A stretch of DNA of 64,000 nt from JAWKSY01 sp041402125 (GTDB taxonomy: Bacteria > Planctomycetota > GCA-002687715 > DRQF01). The stretch is taken from the NCBI GenBank assembly GCA_041402125.1, contig JAWKSY010000007.1:186001-250000 (forward strand), read 5' to 3'. The notes under the pieces were generated by a model that saw only the letters and a list, made by a program, of their open reading frames with translations, searched no databases and had not been told where the DNA came from. A program made the translations under genes and the position numbers. Shown piece by piece: positions 17,031-26,019 of this stretch. Numbering within the stretch: the stretch's first letter is position 1; every line of letters begins with the position of its first letter.

Positions 17031-17036
17031 CGGCGC

Positions 17037-18701
17037 ATGCGCGGAATTGGGGGAGTTGTCCGGGTCCTCGCCCTCGGGGCGGCGATCGCGGCGTCCGGCT
17101 GCGGATTCACCGGCGACGCCACCGCCCGTCCGGGGGCCTGGCTCGTCATGAACACCCTCGCGGAGCCCGGTCAGCTCGATCCGGCCCTCGTGACCGCGGT
17201 CGAGGACCAGCGGCTCAACCTCGCGCTCTTCGAGGGGCTCGTCGGCTACCACCCCGAGACCCTCGCGCCGGTTCCCGGCGTGGCCGAGCACTGGACGCGG
17301 TCCGAGGACGGCCTCGAGTACCGCTTCCGCCTTCGCGCCGACGCCCGATGGAGCGACGGCCGGACGCTCGACGCGACGGACTTCGTCTGGTCCTGGCGCC
17401 GGGTGCTGACGCCGCCGGGGCGCGAGGATCCCGAGATCGCCCGGCCGGTCGCCTCGAGCTACGCCGAACTGCTCTTCGACATCGCGGGGGCCGAGGCCTT
17501 CTACCGCGGCGAGCTCGACGACTTCGCCGCCGTCGGCATCCGCGCCGTCTCGCCGCGCGAGCTCGTCGTGCGTCTCGCCCGCCCGACGCCCTGGTTCCTC
17601 GAGCTGCTGGCCTTCCCGACCTTCTCGCCGGTGCCGCGCCACGTCGCGGACCGCCTCGGGCCGACCTGGACCCGCGCCGGGAATCTCGTCGGCAACGGGG
17701 CCTTCGTCCTCGCCGAACGCCGCGTCGGTGATCTCGTCCGCGTCGAGCGGAATCCGCGCTACTGGGATCGCGAGGCGGTCGGGCTCGACGGGATCGTCTA
17801 TTACACGACCGACCAGATCGACACCGCGCTCGACCAGTACCTCGCCGGCGAGACCGACTGGGTCCGCGGCTTCAATCCGAAGAAGGTCCGCGCCTGGCGC
17901 GCCGATCCCGAGCTCTCCCGGGCCCTCCGCGCGCCCGAGTATCTCGGCACCTACTTCTACCGGCTGAACTGCGTCCGCGGTCCGACGCGGGATCCGCGCG
18001 TCCGTCGCGCGCTCTCCCTCGCCGTCGACCGCGGGGCCCTCACGCGGCACGTCACCGGACTGGGCGAGGCGCCGGCGCACGGCCTCGTCCCGGCCTGCCT
18101 CGCGCGCACGAGCCCCTGGACGGTGCTGGACGCCGCGACGGGGACGGGCTTCGATCCCGAGCGCGCCCGGAGCGAGCTCGCCGCGGCCGGCTTCCCGGGA
18201 GGGCGAGGCTTCCCCACGCTGACGCTGGCCTACAACACCGACGTGAAGAACCGCGCGATCGCCGAGGCCGTCCAGCAGATGTGGAAGCGCGAGCTCGGCA
18301 TCGCGGTCGAGCTCGAGAACCGGGAGAAGCGCGTCCACCTCGCCCTCGAGCGCGCCCTCGACTACGAGATCTCGCGCGGGAGCTGGGTGGGCGACTTCGC
18401 CGACCCCGTGACCTTCCTCGACTTCATGGTCGGCGGTCGCGCGAACAACCGCACCGGCTGGGAGAATCCCCGCTTCGACGCGCTGGTGGAGCGGAGCCGC
18501 GCCGAGACCGATCCGGAGGCGCGGCGCCGTCTCCTGCAGGAGGCCGAGCGGATCCTCGTGGTCGAGGACGCGGCGCTCCTGCCGCTCTTCGCGTTCCGCA
18601 CCCCCTCGGTGCTCCGGCCGGGCCGATTCGTCGGGATCCACGAGAACGCCCGGGATCTCCACCCGCCGAAGTACATCCGTCTCGCCGAGGCCGGGCGATG
18701 A
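17037..18701 (+). CDS. oppA: oligopeptide ABC transporter substrate-binding lipoprotein
   Basis: 554-residue periplasmic binding protein of family SBP_bac_5. A signal peptide ends in a lipobox ASGC (cysteine about 22), so the protein is anchored in a membrane by lipid. Typical OppA blocks follow: LDPALVTAVEDQRLNLALFE, the GVAEHWTRSEDGLEYRFRLR block (about 80-99), ARWSDGRTLDATDFVWSWRR, NPRYWDREAV, and FRLN-like YFYRLNC. It collects peptides for the permease encoded directly downstream; the oppB start overlaps its stop. The start is leaderless with respect to the -10 box at 17025. Confidence 0.92.
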   Translation: MRGIGGVVRVLALGAAIAASGCGFTGDATARPGAWLVMNTLAEPGQLDPALVTAVEDQRLNLALFEGLVGYHPETLAPVPGVAEHWTRSEDGLEYRFRLRADARWSDGRTLDATDFVWSWRRVLTPPGREDPEIARPVASSYAELLFDIAGAEAFYRGELDDFAAVGIRAVSPRELVVRLARPTPWFLELLAFPTFSPVPRHVADRLGPTWTRAGNLVGNGAFVLAERRVGDLVRVERNPRYWDREAVGLDGIVYYTTDQIDTALDQYLAGETDWVRGFNPKKVRAWRADPELSRALRAPEYLGTYFYRLNCVRGPTRDPRVRRALSLAVDRGALTRHVTGLGEAPAHGLVPACLARTSPWTVLDAATGTGFDPERARSELAAAGFPGGRGFPTLTLAYNTDVKNRAIAEAVQQMWKRELGIAVELENREKRVHLALERALDYEISRGSWVGDFADPVTFLDFMVGGRANNRTGWENPRFDALVERSRAETDPEARRRLLQEAERILVVEDAALLPLFAFRTPSVLRPGRFVGIHENARDLHPPKYIRLAEAGR

Positions 18702-19616
18702 CCGCCTTCGTCGCGCGACGTCTCGTCCTCGGCTTGCTGACGCTCCTCGCGATCGTCACCGCGAGCTTCTTCCTCCAGCGTCTCGCGCCCGGCGGCCCCT
18801 TCGACCGGGAACGCGCCGTCGACCCCGCGGTCCGCGCGGCCGAGGCCCGCGAGTGGGGCCTCGACCGCCCGCTCGGCGAGCAGTACCTCGCCTACGTGCG
18901 CGGCCTCGCGTCCCTCGACCTCAAGCGATCGATGACGCGCCCCGACTTCGAGGTCCGCGAGATCGTCGCGCCGCGCCTCGCGGTGAGCCTCTCGCTCGCC
19001 GCCGCCGTCCTCGCGCTCAGCCTCGCCGTCGGCGTGCCGCTCGGCCTCTTCGCCGGGCTGCGCCGCGGGAGCGGCCTCGATCACCTGGCGATGTTCGTCG
19101 CCGTGGTCGGCGTCTCCGTCCCCGCCTTCGTGGTCGGTCCGCTCCTGAAGTGGATCTTCGCGCTCGAGCTCGGCTGGCTGCCGGAGTCGCGATGGGTCTC
19201 GCCGGCGAGCATGGTCCTGCCCGTCGTCTCGCTCTCGGCGGTGTACGTGGCGACGATCGCCCGGATGGTGCGCAGCGGCACGATCGAGACCCTGCGCGAG
19301 CCCTGGGTGAGGACGGCGCGCGCGAAGGGACTCTCCGAGTCGCGCGTCCTCTGGCGCCACGTGCTCCCCGGGGCGCTGCTCCCTCGTGTCCTACCTGGGC
19401 CCGACCGCGGCCGGGCTCGCCGTCGGCTCCGTCGTCATCGAGCGCGTCTTCAACATCCCGGGCCTCGGCAACGAGTTCGTCGAGGCCGCCTTCAACCGCG
19501 ACTACACGATGGTGATGGGGACCGTCATCACCTACAGCGCGCTCCTGATCGTGGCGAACCTCCTCTCCGACGTCGTGCTCGCGCTCGTCGACCCGCGCGT
19601 GAGGATCGGGACGTGA
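18698..19616 (+). CDS. oppB: oligopeptide ABC transporter permease (one frame break)
   Basis: Inner-membrane permease of the OppB type, about 305 residues. The N-terminal segment RRLVLGLLTLLAIVTASFFL and the LAPGGPFD motif are typical. The EAA loop is VRTARAKGLSESRVLWRHVLPGALLP. Just after it (about 19380) the frame shifts: the remainder (SYLGPTAAGLAVGSVVIERV, then FNIPGLGNEFVEA and a final TM plus DPRVRIGT) is in another frame. Both halves are well conserved and collinear, and the flanking oppA, oppC, oppD and oppF are intact, so this is more likely a one-base error than a broken gene. Overlaps oppA and oppC at start and stop. Confidence 0.85.
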
Positions 19617-20452
19617 GCGCGCCCGGCCCCTGGCGTCGGCTGCGCCGCAACCGCGCGGCGATGGTCTCGGCCGTCTTCCTCGCGATCGTCGCGCTGGCCG
19701 CGCTCCTCGCGCCCTGGCTCGAGACATGGCCGCTCGACCGGCAGGATCTCGCGCTGGGGCCGGTGGCGCCGGGGGCGGACCACTGGTTCGGGACGGACTA
19801 CGAGGGCCGCGATCTCTACAGCCGGACGCTGCACGGGGCGCGGGTCTCGCTCCTCGTCGGTCTCGTCGCGACCGCGGTCGCGCTCGTCATCGGCGTGACC
19901 TGGGGCGCCGTCGCCGGCTACTGCGGCGGGCGGATCGACGGCGTGATGATGCGGGTCGTCGACCTCCTCTACGGCCTCCCCTACATGTTCTTCGTGATCG
20001 TGCTGATGGTCTGGTTCGGGCGGAGCCTCGTGAACGTGTTCATCGGCCTCGGGGCGGTGAGCTGGCTCACCATGGCGCGGATCGTGCGCGGCGCGGTGCT
20101 GTCGATCCGCGAGGAGGAGTACGTCCTCGCCGCGCGCTCGGCCGGCGTCCCGGCCCCGGCCATCCTCTGGCGCCACGTCCTTCCGAACGCGGCCGCGCCC
20201 ATCCTCGTGTACGCCACGCTCACCGTGCCCCGCGTGATGCTCGAGGAGGCCTTCCTCTCCTTCCTCGGCCTCGGCGTGCAGCCGCCCCGGGCGAGCTGGG
20301 GTTCGCTCATCGCCGAGGGGGCCTCGCTCTTCCGCGAGTACCCCTGGCTGCTCGCCTTCCCCGCGCTCTTCCTCTCGCTGACGCTGCTCGCGCTGAACTT
20401 CCTCGGCGACGGGCTGCGCGACGCGCTCGACGCGCGGGAGGAGGCGCGATGA
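19613..20452 (+). CDS. oppC: oligopeptide ABC transporter permease
   Basis: 279-residue OppC-type permease with about six membrane segments. After a short basic N-terminus (WRRLRRNRAAMVSAVFLA) come HWFGTDYEGRDLYSRTLHGAR, the usual OppC/DppC signature, and the EAA loop LAARSAGVPAPAILWRHVLPN, which contacts the ATPases. GTG at 19613 overlaps the oppB stop. It forms the channel with OppB. Confidence 0.94.
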   Translation: MSAPGPWRRLRRNRAAMVSAVFLAIVALAALLAPWLETWPLDRQDLALGPVAPGADHWFGTDYEGRDLYSRTLHGARVSLLVGLVATAVALVIGVTWGAVAGYCGGRIDGVMMRVVDLLYGLPYMFFVIVLMVWFGRSLVNVFIGLGAVSWLTMARIVRGAVLSIREEEYVLAARSAGVPAPAILWRHVLPNAAAPILVYATLTVPRVMLEEAFLSFLGLGVQPPRASWGSLIAEGASLFREYPWLLAFPALFLSLTLLALNFLGDGLRDALDAREEAR

Positions 20453-21435
20453 GCGGCGCGCCCCTGCTCGCCTGGCAGGACCTGCGACTCTCCTTCCGCG
20501 GCGAGGAGGGCGAGACGGAGGTCCTCGTGGGCGTCGATCTCGAGCTGCGCAAGGGCGAGACGCTCGCGCTGGTCGGCGAGTCCGGCTCGGGCAAGTCCGC
20601 GACCTGCCTCGCCGCGCTCGGGCTCCTCGGACCGAACGCCCGGCGGACCGGCGGCGCGATCCTCCGCGAGGGCGAGCCGGTCTGGGCGGAGGGCGTCGAT
20701 CACCGCGCGGCCCTGCGGGGGCGCTTCGCGGGGGCCGTCTTCCAGGACCCGATGAGCTCCCTCAATCCCTTCCTCCGCGTGGGCGACCAGGTCGCGGAGG
20801 GTCTCGTCGCGCAGCGCGGGCTCTCGCGCCGGGCGGCGCGCGACCGCGCGGTGGCGCTGCTCGAGGAGGTCGGCATCCCGGACGCCGCGCGTCGCGCGCG
20901 CGCCCATCCCCACGAACTCTCCGGGGGCATGCGGCAGCGCGTGATGATCGCGATGGCGCTCGCCCTCGAGCCGCGCGTGCTCGTCGCGGACGAGCCGACC
21001 ACGGCGCTCGACGTCACCACGCAGGCCCGCATCCTCGGGCTGCTCGACGCCCTGCGCCGGACGCGCGGCACCGCGATCCTCCTCGTGACCCACGACTTCG
21101 GCGTCGCGGCGGGCCTGGCCGATCGGGTCGCCGTCCTCTACGCGGGCCGCGTCGTCGAGGAGGGGTCCACCGCGGCCCTCCTGGCCGCGCCCTTCCACCC
21201 CTACGCGCGGGCGCTGCGCGCCGCCGTGCCCGAGATCCGCGCCGGGGCCGCGCCGCATCCGCCGCGGGGCATCCCCGGCACGCCGCCCCGGCCGGGGGAA
21301 CGGCCGACGGGTTGCGCCTTCCATCCCCGCTGTCCGTGGGTCTTCGCGCCCTGCGCCGAGGCGGATCCGCCGGCGCGGACGGCGGGGGAGGGACGGGTCG
21401 CGCGCTGCCACCTCGAGCGGGAGGAAGCGCGGTGA
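20449..21435 (+). CDS. oppD: oligopeptide ABC transporter ATPase
   Basis: 328-residue ATPase. Walker A is GESGSGKSA (about 43-51), the Q-loop VFQDPMSSLNP, the signature LSGGMRQRV, Walker B VLVADEPTTALD and H-loop VTHD. The C-terminal oligopeptide-transporter extension has the cysteine pattern GCAFHPRCPW, then C and C, which in several relatives binds an iron-sulfur cluster. Overlaps oppC and oppF; part of a five-gene operon starting at oppA. Confidence 0.94.
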   Translation: MSGAPLLAWQDLRLSFRGEEGETEVLVGVDLELRKGETLALVGESGSGKSATCLAALGLLGPNARRTGGAILREGEPVWAEGVDHRAALRGRFAGAVFQDPMSSLNPFLRVGDQVAEGLVAQRGLSRRAARDRAVALLEEVGIPDAARRARAHPHELSGGMRQRVMIAMALALEPRVLVADEPTTALDVTTQARILGLLDALRRTRGTAILLVTHDFGVAAGLADRVAVLYAGRVVEEGSTAALLAAPFHPYARALRAAVPEIRAGAAPHPPRGIPGTPPRPGERPTGCAFHPRCPWVFAPCAEADPPARTAGEGRVARCHLEREEAR

Positions 21436-22433
21436 TCGCGCGCGATCGCGACCCGGTCCCGCCGGCGGCGGAGGTCGAGAGACTCCGCGTCCGCTTCGGC
21501 CGCGGTCGGGGCGCCGTCGAGGCCGTCGCGGGAGTCTCGCTGGCGGTCGCGCCGGGCGAGGTGCTCGGGGTGGTCGGCGAGTCGGGCTCGGGGAAATCGA
21601 CGCTGCTGCGCGTCCTGGCGGGTCTCGTCCCGCCGACGGCCGGCGTCGTGCGCCTCGGCGGCCGCGCGGCGGACTCGCTCGACCGGCCCGGGCGGGCGGC
21701 GGCGCGCCAGATGGTCTTCCAGGATCCCTTCGGCGCCCTCGACCCCCGTCGCTCGATCCTCGACACGCTGCTCGAGCCGCGCGAGGCGCGCGCCGGTCGC
21801 GAGACCCGCGCGGCGCGCCGGGTCCGCGCCGCCGCGCTCCTCGAGGAGGTCGGGCTTCCCGCGGATTTCCTCGAGCGACGTCCGCACGAGCTGAGCGGCG
21901 GGCAGCGTCAGAGGGTCGGGATCGCCCGGGCCCTCGGCGCCGAGCCCGCGCTGCTCCTCCTCGACGAGGCGACCTCCGCGCTCGACGTCTCGGTCCAGGC
22001 CCAGGTCCTCGAGCTGCTCGCGCGCCTGCGCGTCGAGCGGGGCTTCGCCGTCCTCTTCGTGACTCACGACCTCGGCGTCCTCGACGCGATCGCCGATCGC
22101 GTCGCCGTCCTCTACCGGGGGCGGCTCGTCGAGATCGGCCCGCGGGCGGCGGTCCTCGGCGCGCCGCGCCATCCCTACTCTCGCCTCCTCCGCGAGGCGG
22201 TGCCGGGCCTCGATCCCGCGCGCGAACGCGCCCGCCTCGCCGCGGCCGGCGGACCGGTCGCCGCCGGGGAGCCCGGCGCGGGCTGCGTCTTCGCGCCGCG
22301 CTGTCCGCTCGCGCGCGAGGACTGCCGTCGCTCGGAGCCGGCCCTCGTCGCCGGGCCCGACGGGCGGGCCTGGGCCTGTCCGGTTCCGGACGAGTCCGCG
22401 GCGGGGCGCCGCGACACCGACCCGCGGGGCTGA
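21432..22433 (+). CDS. oppF: oligopeptide ABC transporter ATPase
   Basis: 333-residue partner ATPase. Walker A GESGSGKST, Q-loop VFQDPFGALDPR, signature LSGGQRQRV, Walker B LLLLDEATSALD, H-loop VTHD. The C-terminal extension carries GCVFAPRCPLAREDC. GTG 21432 overlaps the oppD stop. A promoter for the next ATPase pair lies inside its last codons. Confidence 0.94.
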   Translation: MIARDRDPVPPAAEVERLRVRFGRGRGAVEAVAGVSLAVAPGEVLGVVGESGSGKSTLLRVLAGLVPPTAGVVRLGGRAADSLDRPGRAAARQMVFQDPFGALDPRRSILDTLLEPREARAGRETRAARRVRAAALLEEVGLPADFLERRPHELSGGQRQRVGIARALGAEPALLLLDEATSALDVSVQAQVLELLARLRVERGFAVLFVTHDLGVLDAIADRVAVLYRGRLVEIGPRAAVLGAPRHPYSRLLREAVPGLDPARERARLAAAGGPVAAGEPGAGCVFAPRCPLAREDCRRSEPALVAGPDGRAWACPVPDESAAGRRDTDPRG

Positions 22434-22445
22434 TAGGGTCCTCTC
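22411..22445 (+). promoter_or_regulatory. leaderless promoter inside the end of oppF
   Basis: GCGACA (22411-22416), a 17-base spacer, TAGGGT (22434-22439), then six bases to ATG 22446. It overlaps the oppF stop codon and would let the downstream ATPase pair be made separately from the opp operon. Confidence 0.5.
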
Positions 22446-23228
22446 ATGCTCCTCGAAGTCGCGGGACTCCAGGTCGAGAAGGCGGACGGCGGTCCGGCGC
22501 TGGTTCGCGACGTCGCGCTGGACGTCGCTCCGGGCGAGCTCGTGCTGCTCGTCGGCCGCTCCGGCTGCGGGAAGACGCTGGCGCTCCGCGCCATCGGCGA
22601 CCTCCTCCCGGGCGGGCTCCGCGCGCGCGTGGACGTGCGCCGGTTCGAAGGCGAGGACCTCGCCGCGCCCGGCGCGATGCGCGCCCGGCTCGGACGCCGC
22701 ATCGGCTGGGTCCTCCAGGATCCCGCGGGCAGCTTCCACCCCGCCTTCACCCTGGGCGTCCAGCTCGAGGACGCGCTCCGCGCGCACCGCCGCGTCCCGC
22801 GCGCGGAGGCGCGCGAGCACGCCGCCGCGCGACTGCGCGAGCTCGGGCTCGAGGACGTCGCGGCGATCCTGCGCGCGCACCCGCACGAGCTCTCGGGGGG
22901 CGAGCTCCAGCGCTGCGCGCTCGCCGCGGCGCTCCTCCACGACCCGCCGCTCCTCGTGGCGGACGAGGCCACGAGCCAGCTCGACGCGCTCCACCGCGCT
23001 CGCTTCCTCGATCTCGTCGCGACCCAGCGGCGCGAGCGCGGCCTCGCGGTCCTCGCCGTGACCCACGAACTCGACGCCTTCGCCGAGGAAGCCGACCGCA
23101 TCCTCGTGATGTCGGCGGGGAGCGTGGTCGAGCGCGCGGAGGGCGGCGGCATCGCCGGTCTGGGCGGGCACGAGGCCTCGCGCGAGCTCCTGCGCGCGCG
23201 GGCCGCGCTCCGCGGAGAGGGCCGATGA
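22446..23228 (+). CDS. ABC transporter ATPase, OppD/NikD-like
   Basis: 260-residue ABC ATPase of the peptide/nickel group. Walker A GRSGCGKT (about 38-45), Q-loop VLQDPAGSFHP, signature LSGGELQRCALAAAL, Walker B LLVADEATSQLD, H-loop VTHE. It is shorter than OppD and lacks the C-terminal cysteine extension. It overlaps the next ATPase gene, together forming a two-ATPase unit with no permease of its own. It could power the OppBC channel as an alternative pair or serve a permease encoded elsewhere. Confidence 0.85.
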   Translation: MLLEVAGLQVEKADGGPALVRDVALDVAPGELVLLVGRSGCGKTLALRAIGDLLPGGLRARVDVRRFEGEDLAAPGAMRARLGRRIGWVLQDPAGSFHPAFTLGVQLEDALRAHRRVPRAEAREHAAARLRELGLEDVAAILRAHPHELSGGELQRCALAAALLHDPPLLVADEATSQLDALHRARFLDLVATQRRERGLAVLAVTHELDAFAEEADRILVMSAGSVVERAEGGGIAGLGGHEASRELLRARAALRGEGR

Positions 23229-24049
23229 GCGGGCCGGCCGAGCGCGTCGCGATCGAAGGACTGCGGGTCGTCTTCCCGGAGCGGGCGACGCCCGCGCTCG
23301 CCGGGCTCGATCTCGTCTGGGAGCCGGGCGAGGCCCTCGCCGTCGTCGGGGGGTCGGGCGCCGGCAAGAGCACGCTCCTGCGCGTCCTCCTCGGGGCGGT
23401 GCGTCCCGAGGCGGGGGTCGTCCGCTGGCGCGGCGGCCCGCTGTTCGGTCCCCGGGGGCCCGACCGCCGCCTCCTCGCGGGCTGGCGCGCCTTCGCCCAG
23501 CCGCTCTTCCAGCACCCCGGCGCGAGCCTCGATCCCCGGGCGACCCTCGGCGAGAGCGTGGAGGAGGGGCCGATCGTCCGCGGCGGGATCGGCGCGGCCG
23601 AGCGGCGCCGGATCGTCGAGGCCTCCTTCGCCGCCGTCGATCTCGACCCCGCGCTCGGCGATCGCTTCCCCCACGAGGTCTCGGGCGGCCAGCGACAGCG
23701 GGCCGCGCTGGCCCGGGCCCTGGCGGTCTCGCCCCGCGCGCTCCTCCTGGACGAGCCGACCTCGGCGCTCGACGCCGTCAGCCAGCTCGGTTTCGTCGAT
23801 CTCCTGGCCCGCCTGCGGGCCGAGCGCGGACTCGGTCTCCTGCTCGTCTCCCACGATCTCGGGCTCGTCCGGCGCGTCGCAGATCGCGTCGCGGTCCTCG
23901 AGAACGGCCACCTGGTCGAGTGCGCGCCCGCCGCCGATCTTTACGCCGACCCGCGTCATCCGTATACGAAGGCTCTGCTCCGGGCCGCGCGCCATTCCGT
24001 GCGCGGTGCGACCGGGGCGGAGTCGAGGGAAGAGGAACCGTCGCCATGA
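23225..24049 (+). CDS. ABC transporter ATPase, OppF/NikE-like
   Basis: 274-residue ABC ATPase. Walker A GGSGAGKST (about 40-48), signature VSGGQRQRAALARAL, Walker B LLLDEPTSALD, H-loop VSHD. It keeps a short HPYTKALLRA motif typical of oligopeptide ATPases near the C-terminus, but no cysteine cluster. The start overlaps the previous ATPase stop and its own stop overlaps the lipoprotein start that follows (ATGA). Confidence 0.85.
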   Translation: MSGPAERVAIEGLRVVFPERATPALAGLDLVWEPGEALAVVGGSGAGKSTLLRVLLGAVRPEAGVVRWRGGPLFGPRGPDRRLLAGWRAFAQPLFQHPGASLDPRATLGESVEEGPIVRGGIGAAERRRIVEASFAAVDLDPALGDRFPHEVSGGQRQRAALARALAVSPRALLLDEPTSALDAVSQLGFVDLLARLRAERGLGLLLVSHDLGLVRRVADRVAVLENGHLVECAPAADLYADPRHPYTKALLRAARHSVRGATGAESREEEPSP

Positions 24050-26019
24050 CCCGCTTCGCCCCCGCCGTTCTCCTCGTCTCCCTGCTGGCCCTCGGGGCCT
24101 GCAGCGGCGGCGATTCCGGCCGCTACTCCTACACCGTGAGCTTCGTCGGGCTCCCCGACCTCACCGGTCAGTTCGGCCACTACGAGGGCTGGGTGATCAT
24201 CGGCGGCGTGGCCCGCAGCACCGGCAAGTTCGTGATCGACGGCGTCGGGCCCGACGCGATCGTCCGCGACTTCGAGTCCGGCGAGAGCCTCGGCACGGCC
24301 TCCTCGGCCGTCTTCGGTCCGACGTCGACGCGTCTGGGCGACAATTTTCCGCGCGTCGAGGACGCGACGCACTTCTTCGTCACGCGCGAGGACGAGGGCG
24401 ACGCGAACGGACAGCCCTCGTGCCGCGTCGTGATGGCGGGCGTCGTGAACGACGGTGACGGCACCGCGGACGCCGCCGGCGTGCTCGTCCCGGACACGAT
24501 CGTCTGCGCGACTCCGGTCGGGGGCGGCATGGCGCGGCTCGGGCTCGGCGACTTCGCCGCCGCCGCGGGCACCTTCCAGCTCCGCTCGCCGACCGACGAC
24601 GTCTCGAACGGGACGCCGAACGACTTCGCCGGCGTGTGGTTCCTGAAGGACGACGGGATGTCCGGCCTCGAGCCCGGCCTCGCGCTGCCGACGCTCCCGG
24701 AGGGCCAGACCTACGAGGCCTGGGCGATGGTGGACGGCGTCGTCCGCAGCCTCGGTCGCTTCGACGACGTCGCGGCGAAGGACCTCGACGCCTTCGTCGC
24801 GCCGCAGCGCGGCGCGGACGGCCCCGGTCCGGACGTCCCGGGCCAGGATCTCGTCCTCTCGACGATGCCCGCCTTCGCCTTCGATCCCCCGGCGCTCTTC
24901 CTCGTCGGTGATCTCGTCGACCCGATGGGCGACTACGTCGTCCACGTGACGGTCGAGCCGGCTCGCGACAACGATCCCGGCCCCTTCCAGCTCGAGCTGC
25001 TCTCGGCGCCGATCCCGCCGGACGCGGTGACGGCCTTCGGGAACGGCACGACGGTCGATCTCGATCCCGTCGCGCTGCCCGCCGCCGCGGCCGCCCTGAA
25101 CTCGAGCTCGGTCGTCCTCACCGACCTCGGATTGCGCGACCTCGGCGCGACGGACGGGCGCCGCGGCCACTTCGAGCTCTGGCTCGAGATCGGGGGGATG
25201 CCCGTCTCCCTCGCGAAGTTCGTGATCGACGGCGAGACCGTGCAGCGTCTCGACGGCGGCGCCACCTTCGGCACGCGCGCGAGCTCGACCTTCGACGCCG
25301 CGTCGACCGGGCTCGTCACCTTCCCCGACGCGACCACCGCGACCTCCTGCTTCATCACGCTCGAGGACGAGGGCGACGCCGATGCCGAGCCCGCCGACCT
25401 CGTGATCCTCCAGGGCGCCGCCGCGGCCGGCATGGCCGCGCTCGATCTCGCCGGCGCCTCGGGCACCGGCGGACGCGGGCTCGCCGACTTCGGCGCCGTC
25501 GTCGGCGGCTTCACGCTCGACTCGCCCAGCAACGACGGTCCCGGCGTGCCGGCCGACGACGATCGCGGTCTCCTCTTCGGCAGCGCGTCCGGCTTCCCGC
25601 TGCTCGAGGTGCCGGCCCTGCCCGCGGGCTGGGTCTACGAGGGTTGGGTGGAGGAGCTGGCGACCGGCCGCTTCTACTCGACCGGCCGCTTCCGCGATCC
25701 GACCGACGTGGACGAGAACGACCAGATCAGCTTCTCGCGCGACTTCGGCCCGAAGCCCTCGGTCCCCGGCGAGGACTTCCTCTTCGACGTGCCGACCGAG
25801 GCGTTGAACGCGGCGCAGGCCGGCTCGATCACCCTCGTCTTCGTCACGGTGGAGAGCGCTCCCGACGCCGAGGTCGGTCCGAGCCCGATCCGCGTGCTCG
25901 AGGCGACGGTCCCGGCCGGCGCGGTCACCGGAGGCGTGGGGGGCGTCGACGTCCCGATGACGCTCGTCTTCGACCCCGCCCAGACCTCGGCGATCTTCTC
26001 GGTCAACGAGGTCAACTGA
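24046..26019 (+). CDS. lipoprotein of four RskA-like modules in ABAB order
   Basis: 657-residue exported protein with a lipobox LGAC (cysteine about 19). The mature part is built of four related modules. Modules 1 and 3 share GHYEGWVIIGGVARSTGKF / GHFELWLEIGGMPVSLAKF, each with FVIDG after it and a later F-(V/I)-T-x-E-D-E-G-D-A. Modules 2 and 4 share LPEGQTYEAWAMVDGVVRS / LPAGWVYEGWVEELATG, GRF, then V-P-G-(Q/E)-D and a closing VTVE strand. The Y-E-x-W-x and G-R-F pattern resembles the C-terminal domain of anti-sigma-K factor RskA, but no anti-sigma domain or membrane segment is present. Role unknown; perhaps a structural or adhesive surface lipoprotein. Translationally coupled to the ATPase before it. 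Confidence 0.75.
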   Translation: MTRFAPAVLLVSLLALGACSGGDSGRYSYTVSFVGLPDLTGQFGHYEGWVIIGGVARSTGKFVIDGVGPDAIVRDFESGESLGTASSAVFGPTSTRLGDNFPRVEDATHFFVTREDEGDANGQPSCRVVMAGVVNDGDGTADAAGVLVPDTIVCATPVGGGMARLGLGDFAAAAGTFQLRSPTDDVSNGTPNDFAGVWFLKDDGMSGLEPGLALPTLPEGQTYEAWAMVDGVVRSLGRFDDVAAKDLDAFVAPQRGADGPGPDVPGQDLVLSTMPAFAFDPPALFLVGDLVDPMGDYVVHVTVEPARDNDPGPFQLELLSAPIPPDAVTAFGNGTTVDLDPVALPAAAAALNSSSVVLTDLGLRDLGATDGRRGHFELWLEIGGMPVSLAKFVIDGETVQRLDGGATFGTRASSTFDAASTGLVTFPDATTATSCFITLEDEGDADAEPADLVILQGAAAAGMAALDLAGASGTGGRGLADFGAVVGGFTLDSPSNDGPGVPADDDRGLLFGSASGFPLLEVPALPAGWVYEGWVEELATGRFYSTGRFRDPTDVDENDQISFSRDFGPKPSVPGEDFLFDVPTEALNAAQAGSITLVFVTVESAPDAEVGPSPIRVLEATVPAGAVTGGVGGVDVPMTLVFDPAQTSAIFSVNEVN

